From Deltaproteobacteria bacterium (lineage in GTDB: Bacteria; Desulfobacterota; Desulfobacteria; Desulfobacterales; SG8-13), in assembly GCA_024639205.1 (NCBI GenBank), contig JAHEIV010000085.1, forward strand, positions 1-9,330: 9,330 bases of DNA, in the 5' to 3' direction. Under the pieces are notes generated by a model. The model did not search any database, was not told where the DNA came from, and worked only from the letters and a program-made list of their open reading frames with translations. Positions 5,236-9,330 of this stretch are shown one piece after another (within the stretch, counting starts at the first letter, position 1; every line of letters starts with the position of its first letter). The position numbers and the translations under genes are program-made.

Positions 5236-6423
5236 ATGTGGATAAAAGGATTGTGGGTGCTGTTGGTTATTGCCTGGCTGTTGAATGGTTTGGCTGCCCC
5301 GGTATGGGCCAAGAAAGCGGATGCTTTCGTGTTCGGTTTGCTGTTGGCTGGACCGGCAGATGATGACAGCTGGAACCAGGCCCACCATGATGGCGGGAGA
5401 ATAGTCGAGAAGCGGGTTCCGGGCAGCCGGATGATCTTTATTGATAACGTGAATCCTTCCGCACAGCCGGAAGTCGATATTTCAATGCACGTGGATGAAC
5501 TGGTTTCAGACGACGCGCGGCTGGTTATCGCTACCGCTGCGTATATGAATGTCGAAATCTTACGGGCGGCACGCCGGTACCCGGGTGTTCACTTCGTGCT
5601 GATAGGCGGTGACGATGTGATTACCGGCAAGGCGCCGCAAAACCTCTCCAATCTGATGGGACGGATGACGGTTGGCCAAATGATGGCGGGTTTTGCCGCA
5701 GCCCTGACCACCCGGACAGGGAAAATCGGTTACCTGGGTGCTCAAAACACCGAACAGGGTCGACGTCAGGCTGCTGCATGTTACCAGGGAGCCCGCTATG
5801 GCTGGGAGAAAGTGTTGAAAAAAAAGCCGGCCGCATTGACGTTCACGGTCACCTGGACCGGTCACTGGTATAATGTTCCCGGTGAAGTCCTTGCTCCGCA
5901 GCAGGCGACCCGGCAACTGTTCGAAGCCGGCTGTGATGTTGTCGTATCGGGTATTCGAACCGTCGAGGTACTTCAGGTGGCAGACCAAATGCGAAGCGAG
6001 GATTTGCAGTTGTGGGCGATCGCCTATGATGATGTCGGCACCTGCGATAAGGCAAATGCGGTTTGCCTGGGCGCGCCTCATTTCAACTGGGGGCCGGGAT
6101 ACATCCGGCTGGTCACTGCCTCCCGCTCCGGTACGTGGCGATCCGAATGGCTCTGGTTAGAACCCGACTGGATCGACATGAACGACGCGCAAACCAGTCC
6201 GATCGGTTTTTTCGCCGGCCCGGCCCTGACCGAAGACGCCTGGATGCAGCTCGACGCTTTCGCCCAAGACCTGGGAGCCGGCCGAGTGAACCTTTTCAAA
6301 GGACCACTAGCCTACCGGGACGGTAGCGCTTTTCTGCGACCCGGAGAGAGAGCCTCGGATAAAAAACTCTGGTACATCAAACAGGTACTTCAGGGGATGC
6401 AAGTTCTGGACGGGGGAAGATGA
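5236..6423 (+). CDS. BMP-family (PnrA-like) periplasmic substrate-binding protein, 395 aa
   Basis: The signal peptide is clear: Lys4, a hydrophobic core (6-21) and PVWA|KK with cleavage after Ala25. There is no lipobox Cys, so the protein is probably soluble in the periplasm. The mature part follows the BMP family (PF02608): FGLLLAGPADDDSWNQAHHD (about 33-52), GRMTVGQMMAGFAAALTTRT (142-161) then KIGYLGA, TWTGHWYNVPGE (206-217) with a following AGCDVVVSG, and a C-terminal GPLAYRDGSAFLRPGE (356-371). Characterised BMP proteins bind nucleosides or related ligands for ABC importers or act as Med/BmpA-type proteins; the ligand here is not predictable. No ATPase or permease gene flanks it, so it either serves a transporter encoded elsewhere or has a sensory role. 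Four cysteines (182, 233, 270, 277) could form disulfides in the periplasm. Its own promoter and strong Shine-Dalgarno are listed separately. Confidence 0.88.
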   Translation: MWIKGLWVLLVIAWLLNGLAAPVWAKKADAFVFGLLLAGPADDDSWNQAHHDGGRIVEKRVPGSRMIFIDNVNPSAQPEVDISMHVDELVSDDARLVIATAAYMNVEILRAARRYPGVHFVLIGGDDVITGKAPQNLSNLMGRMTVGQMMAGFAAALTTRTGKIGYLGAQNTEQGRRQAAACYQGARYGWEKVLKKKPAALTFTVTWTGHWYNVPGEVLAPQQATRQLFEAGCDVVVSGIRTVEVLQVADQMRSEDLQLWAIAYDDVGTCDKANAVCLGAPHFNWGPGYIRLVTASRSGTWRSEWLWLEPDWIDMNDAQTSPIGFFAGPALTEDAWMQLDAFAQDLGAGRVNLFKGPLAYRDGSAFLRPGERASDKKLWYIKQVLQGMQVLDGGR

Positions 6424-6457
6424 TCCGGGCGCAGCGGTGATTCCTGTTTGCCTCAAA

Positions 6458-6479
6458 ATTGGGGTGTCGGTTTCCCAAT
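6458..6479. repeat. Small inverted repeat after the BMP gene
   Basis: ATTGGG (6458-6463) and CCCAAT (6474-6479) form a 6-bp stem with a 10-base loop, 35 bases after the BMP stop. There is no T-tract, so it is at best a weak or factor-assisted terminator. Confidence 0.25.
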
Positions 6480-6529
6480 GCGGGCCAACCAATATTTTAA
6501 CCGTCCGGTATCACTTATAAATCAAACTG

Positions 6530-6558
6530 TTGCCTGTCGCATGGTTTTTGCATATAAA
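6530..6558 (+). promoter_or_regulatory. Candidate sigma70-type promoter for the Arg-rich small protein
   Basis: TTGCCT (6530-6535) and TATAAA (6553-6558) are 17 bases apart, matching consensus at four and five of six positions. The predicted start near 6565 gives a leader of about 53 bases before the ATG at 6618. Confidence 0.45.
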
Positions 6559-6617
6559 TAAGGACTGTCTTGACGCTGTCGCGAAGTCATCTTTTCAGAT
6601 CGGAAAGGAAGCGTGCC

Positions 6618-6830
6618 ATGGGCTTTTTTTCAGATAACGGCGGCATTCGCTCGGGTAGAGACCGCCGCCAGAAGTCTACCGAAAAAATAGACCTTGAAAG
6701 AAGATCCGGGAATGATCGACGAAGCGGTGTCGATCGCAGAAGATCCCTCCGGCCCCGCCTGTTACGATCCCGCGAAAGAAGAATGGCGTTTCGGATTCTG
6801 TCTACGGGCAGCTTTATCCGATTCAACTGA
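6618..6830 (+). CDS. Small Arg-rich protein with RSGxDRR repeats, 70 aa
   Basis: The ATG at 6618 follows AAGGA (6605-6609) by 8 bases, and a sigma70-like promoter lies upstream; the frame is open further back to 6570 but without a good ribosome site. The protein has 19 Arg in 70 residues and three copies of RSGxDRR: RSGRDRR (11-17), RSGNDRR (29-35) and RSGVDRR (35-41, sharing Arg35). The C-terminal third (SRERRMAFRILSTGSFIRFN) is basic and mildly amphipathic. There is no signal peptide or membrane helix. From memory, similar RRSGxDRR stretches occur in small proteins and regulator linkers of delta-proteobacteria, but I know no function. The charge suggests binding of nucleic acid, acidic membrane or an acidic partner; this is inference. 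It converges on the KASIII-like gene with only 24 bases between, and no terminator is visible. Confidence 0.68.
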   Translation: MGFFSDNGGIRSGRDRRQKSTEKIDLERRSGNDRRSGVDRRRSLRPRLLRSRERRMAFRILSTGSFIRFN

Positions 6831-6854
6831 CACCGGTTCCATCCGCCGTTCAAA

Positions 6855-8387
6855 CTACCGCCGCCACAAAAACGAACTGCGGGTCATGCCTGCACCTACC
6901 GAGTCGTATAGAACCAGCCGTGCATCGGGCAAGTGGCCGACATTGCGATTGACCGCGAAACCTTGAATAAAATCCGGCTGTAATACGCCACGCTGCAGGT
7001 CGTACGGCAGGCGCTGCATACACACCACCGAGCAGTTTCCCCGGGTGTGAATATTCGTCACCATTCGATCGGCCACAAAATCCTCTACGGTCGTTTCAAC
7101 CGGCGATTCCGCACCCTTGATGACCTGGGCCAGGGTCATGGGGATCATTGCGAAGTTGGCCTGATGTTCGATGAGCAATTCCACATCGTCGATTGACAGG
7201 TGGTTGGCGTTCAGAAGTCTATCCAATTGCCGGGGTGCGCTCCGGGTGGCATACAGAAATACCCCTTTGCCGTTCATCTCGCCGAAAACGTCGTCTTCGG
7301 TGAGAATCGCATGAATATATTCGGCAAAACAACCATGGGTGCGCGTTATGGTGTCGATGATTCCGGAATCCGGTCTGGTAAATTGTTTATCCCCGCCCCG
7401 ATGAATCGTTATTTCGATATCGCGTTTGGGATCCAGAGATACGGCCGCCACGGATCGATACTTGCCGGAGGCGGCATAGGCTCGGGCAATATCTGCCACG
7501 ATAGACCTGTCGCGCGAAAGGGTCATGATATCAAAGCCAAATGAATCGATATGGCGATCGTAAAAGGGCAGCGCCTCCGTGAATTTGCTAAATGCGCCGG
7601 CAGCAGATGCCTCCGGAAAGGCCAACTCCGCCACACGATGCTGTATCCGGGCTGCGGTTGCGGGTACGCGATACTGCACCTGCCCCATCTGGTTGTCCAC
7701 AATAAACCCATCCGGTGGCCGGTTTTCGTTCAACGCCAGAATTTGAGCAGCCGTAGTCTGGATAAAATCGACGGTATAGGGCAGGGTAACGGAGGAGCTG
7801 ACCGGTTCGGCACCGTTATCGTTGCAGCAAGTTTGCGTTTCAAGCGCCGTGGCCAGGGCGTCGTCGCCGAAAATGATATTGGCGGTGTCCGCCGGCTGAA
7901 ACGCTTTGGAACGATGGATGTTCTCGGCGCCGATGATGACGGTGACATCGCCTTTCTGAAGCCGGCCGTTGAGTGATAGCATGAAAGCCAGCTCCACGGA
8001 GACGTTAAAGCCCGGACAACCGGCATACAGATCCAGGGCGACTGCATCGGGGCAAAGCCGGGCAAGCCGATCAAAAGGGTGTTTTACCAGCGGGCCCTGC
8101 TCGTACTTGTCGTCACCGACGTTGGTGGCGCCGACAATCATCTTGATGCGACGGGGATCGATAGCGGATGTGTCGAGCAGGTCCTGCAGTGCAATCAGCC
8201 CGATACGCTCGTCTTCGGGTGCCACCATGCGAGTGCGGACCCCGATTCGCTCCTCTATGGAGCGGCCCGTCACCGGGACGCCCCCTTTAAAAAACATGCC
8301 CTTGTTTTCGTAGATGGAATTGTCAACCCGGGTGCCGCCGTTCCAGGCGCCGGATGCAATGATGTCGAGTATGGCAGAACGACTCAT
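6855..8387 (-). CDS. KASIII-like 3-oxoacyl-ACP synthase (FabH superfamily) with a large insertion, 510 aa
   Basis: The thiolase-fold condensing-enzyme triad is intact: Cys124 in DLYAGCPGF, His408 in IEHQAN and Asn451 in RGNCSV. The N-terminal SIEERIGVRTR (43-53) matches the FabH 'W...RTGI..R' block, IIFGDDALA (171-179) matches 'fGDGA', and the C-terminal LVLYDSVGAGMTRSSFLWRR matches the closing 'GaG.tw' block. FabH-type enzymes condense an acyl-CoA primer with malonyl-ACP. E. coli FabH is 317 residues with Cys112, His244 and Asn274; here Cys to His is 284 residues instead of 132, so about 150 extra residues lie between them, roughly 190-370. The ATG at 8387 is chosen because GAGGTGA precedes it and it falls 19 bases after the fabD stop; an ATG at 8420 would overlap fabD. 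The malonyltransferase gene upstream on the same strand suggests a shared pathway. Substrate is unknown; a secondary or special-lipid role is as likely as housekeeping. Confidence 0.85.
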   Translation of the reverse strand: MSRSAILDIIASGAWNGGTRVDNSIYENKGMFFKGGVPVTGRSIEERIGVRTRMVAPEDERIGLIALQDLLDTSAIDPRRIKMIVGATNVGDDKYEQGPLVKHPFDRLARLCPDAVALDLYAGCPGFNVSVELAFMLSLNGRLQKGDVTVIIGAENIHRSKAFQPADTANIIFGDDALATALETQTCCNDNGAEPVSSSVTLPYTVDFIQTTAAQILALNENRPPDGFIVDNQMGQVQYRVPATAARIQHRVAELAFPEASAAGAFSKFTEALPFYDRHIDSFGFDIMTLSRDRSIVADIARAYAASGKYRSVAAVSLDPKRDIEITIHRGGDKQFTRPDSGIIDTITRTHGCFAEYIHAILTEDDVFGEMNGKGVFLYATRSAPRQLDRLLNANHLSIDDVELLIEHQANFAMIPMTLAQVIKGAESPVETTVEDFVADRMVTNIHTRGNCSVVCMQRLPYDLQRGVLQPDFIQGFAVNRNVGHLPDARLVLYDSVGAGMTRSSFLWRR

Positions 8388-8391
8388 AGGT

Positions 8392-8398
8392 TCACCTC
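8392..8398 (-). promoter_or_regulatory. Shine-Dalgarno deciding the KASIII-like start
   Basis: On the minus strand GAGGTGA (TCACCTC at 8392-8398 on plus) sits just before the ATG at 8387, in the 19-base gap after the fabD stop. It favours 8387 over the upstream ATG at 8420. Confidence 0.75.
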
Positions 8399-8406
8399 GC
8401 ACGGCA

Positions 8407-9330
8407 TTAGAGGGTTTCATGGAAGAATTTTTCCAGGTTTTTCATGTCGGAAACGGTGTAGATTTTGCCGGGATAATCGCGGGGCAAGATCTTACGGAGG
8501 ATCCCGGCCAGAACCTTTCCCGGTCCCACTTCGACAAAGGTTTCCGTCTCCGTTTCCATCAGCCGGCGCATGGAATCATACCACTTCACCGGGTTGCAAA
8601 GCTGCCGGGCCATCAAGGTGCGGATCTGGTCCGGATTGGATTCTTCATCGGCCGTCACGTTGAAGATCACCCGGCTTGCCGGCGCCGCGAAACCGATATC
8701 GTCCAGTACCTGCCGGAATTCTTCCTCGGCTCCCCGGATCAATTCGCTGTGCCAGGCACCGCTGACTTGCAACGGGATTGCCTTGCCACCGTTTTCGATC
8801 GCCAGCGACGACACAGCCTCAACCGCCTCGGCTTGGCCGGTAATGACAATCTGCTTTTCGGTGTTGTGATTGGCCACCGATACGATACCCTGGTCTTGGC
8901 CCTTTGCCACCAGCCCCTGCACGGAATCGATATCGAGTCCCAGTATGGCGTGCATGGCTCCGGCCGTTCGGATCGATTCCCGGTGCATCAATTTTCCGCG
9001 CCGGTGAACCAGGCGAAAGGTGTCTTCAGCAGTAATCACGCCGGCCGCATGCAGTGCACTGTACTCACCCAGGCTGTGCCCGGCCGAAGCGTCCGGATTC
9101 ACCGTCTCTTTGCGGACAGCGGCCAAACAGGCGAGATTGACGGTCGTTACGGCCGGCTGCAGGTTGACCGTTTGGGTCAAGTCCTCCATGGGACCCTTGA
9201 AGCAGAGTTTGGCGATATTGATTTTCGCAATGTCACCGGCCATGTCGAAAAGCTCCCGCACGAAATCATATTCACGGTACAAGTCTTCGCCCATACCGAC
9301 AAATTGGGAGCCCTGTCCGGGAAACAAAAA
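8407..9330 (-). CDS. fabD: Malonyl-CoA:ACP transacylase (N-terminal few residues outside window)
   Basis: FabD moves malonyl from CoA to acyl carrier protein for fatty-acid synthesis in the cytoplasm. The visible 307 residues begin in the N-terminal FLFPGQGSQFVGMGEDLY block, so only about four to six residues are missing. The nucleophile is Ser86 in GHSLGEYSAL, the carboxylate-binding Arg is in RRGKLM (about 111), ANHNTEKQIVITG (about 153-165) is the conserved core block, and the catalytic His is in SGAWHSELI (about 194). VEVGPGKVLAGILRKI near the C-terminus is also typical. Size equals normal FabD (about 310). The TTG at 9327 is an internal Leu codon, not the start. The gene ends 19 bases before the KASIII-like gene, implying one transcript; its promoter is outside the window. 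It may be the housekeeping copy or a dedicated one. Confidence 0.94.
   Translation of the reverse strand, partial: FLFPGQGSQFVGMGEDLYREYDFVRELFDMAGDIAKINIAKLCFKGPMEDLTQTVNLQPAVTTVNLACLAAVRKETVNPDASAGHSLGEYSALHAAGVITAEDTFRLVHRRGKLMHRESIRTAGAMHAILGLDIDSVQGLVAKGQDQGIVSVANHNTEKQIVITGQAEAVEAVSSLAIENGGKAIPLQVSGAWHSELIRGAEEEFRQVLDDIGFAAPASRVIFNVTADEESNPDQIRTLMARQLCNPVKWYDSMRRLMETETETFVEVGPGKVLAGILRKILPRDYPGKIYTVSDMKNLEKFFHETL

Noticed and set aside
6694..6966. 90-codon plus-strand ORF overlapping the Arg-rich gene
   Set aside because: It runs into the end of the KASIII-like gene in antisense, has no good ribosome site, and the RSGxDRR frame is the one with repeats and a Shine-Dalgarno.
8388..8420. 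Upstream ATG at 8420 as start of the KASIII-like gene
   Set aside because: It would overlap the end of fabD, lacks a Shine-Dalgarno and adds a stretch with no FabH similarity; the ATG at 8387 follows GAGGTGA.
8079..8663. 194-codon plus-strand ORF
   Set aside because: It is antisense to the KASIII-like gene and fabD, both with intact catalytic motifs.

Overview
This window reads as chromosomal DNA of an anaerobic Gram-negative bacterium, most plausibly a Desulfobacterota (delta-proteobacterial sulfate-reducer-like) genome. That placement is inferred from the gene mix: a sodium-pump decarboxylase beta/gamma pair, a YkgJ-type CxxCC protein, a BMP-family binding protein with an ordinary Sec signal and no lipobox, FabD next to a KASIII-like enzyme, and a small RSGxDRR protein. 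No marker gene fixes the taxon. Base composition is moderately GC-rich by eye and looks even throughout. I see no rRNA, tRNA, CRISPR array, insertion sequence, integrase or phage gene.

Layout. (1) 1-2769, plus strand: a tight three-gene unit. It contains the 3' part of a YkgJ-family metal-binding protein (cut by the window edge), a 118-residue conserved-looking protein of unknown function (start overlaps the previous stop by one base), and a 609-residue exported protein made almost entirely of ankyrin repeats (4 bases downstream). (2) 2838-4847, minus strand: a GTG-started OadG-like gamma subunit and an OadB-like beta subunit of a sodium-translocating decarboxylase, 24 bases apart. After a 165-base gap comes a 98-residue ABM/YgiN-like monooxygenase-fold protein. 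No alpha (carboxyltransferase/biotin) subunit is present. (3) 4848-5235: a 388-base divergent intergenic region with inverted repeats, a sigma70-like promoter and a possible 44-codon upstream ORF. (4) 5236-6423, plus strand: a solitary periplasmic BMP-family substrate-binding protein. (5) 6618-6830, plus strand: a 70-residue Arg-rich protein with three RSGxDRR repeats and its own candidate promoter. (6) 6855-9330, minus strand: fabD (start just beyond the window) followed 19 bases later by a 510-residue KASIII-like enzyme. That enzyme keeps the Cys-His-Asn triad but has about 150 extra residues between Cys and His.

How the genes work together. FabD (malonyl transfer to ACP) and the KASIII-like enzyme (Claisen condensation) probably act in one acyl-chain-initiation pathway. 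OadG and OadB would form the membrane half of a decarboxylation-driven Na+ pump, but need an alpha subunit from elsewhere. The YkgJ/unknown/ankyrin unit is a likely co-transcribed set with no assignable pathway.

Nothing here clearly announces a new defence or mobile system. The best leads are the enlarged KASIII-like enzyme beside FabD, the RSGxDRR mini-protein, and the orphan beta/gamma pump pair with its unusual gamma tail.
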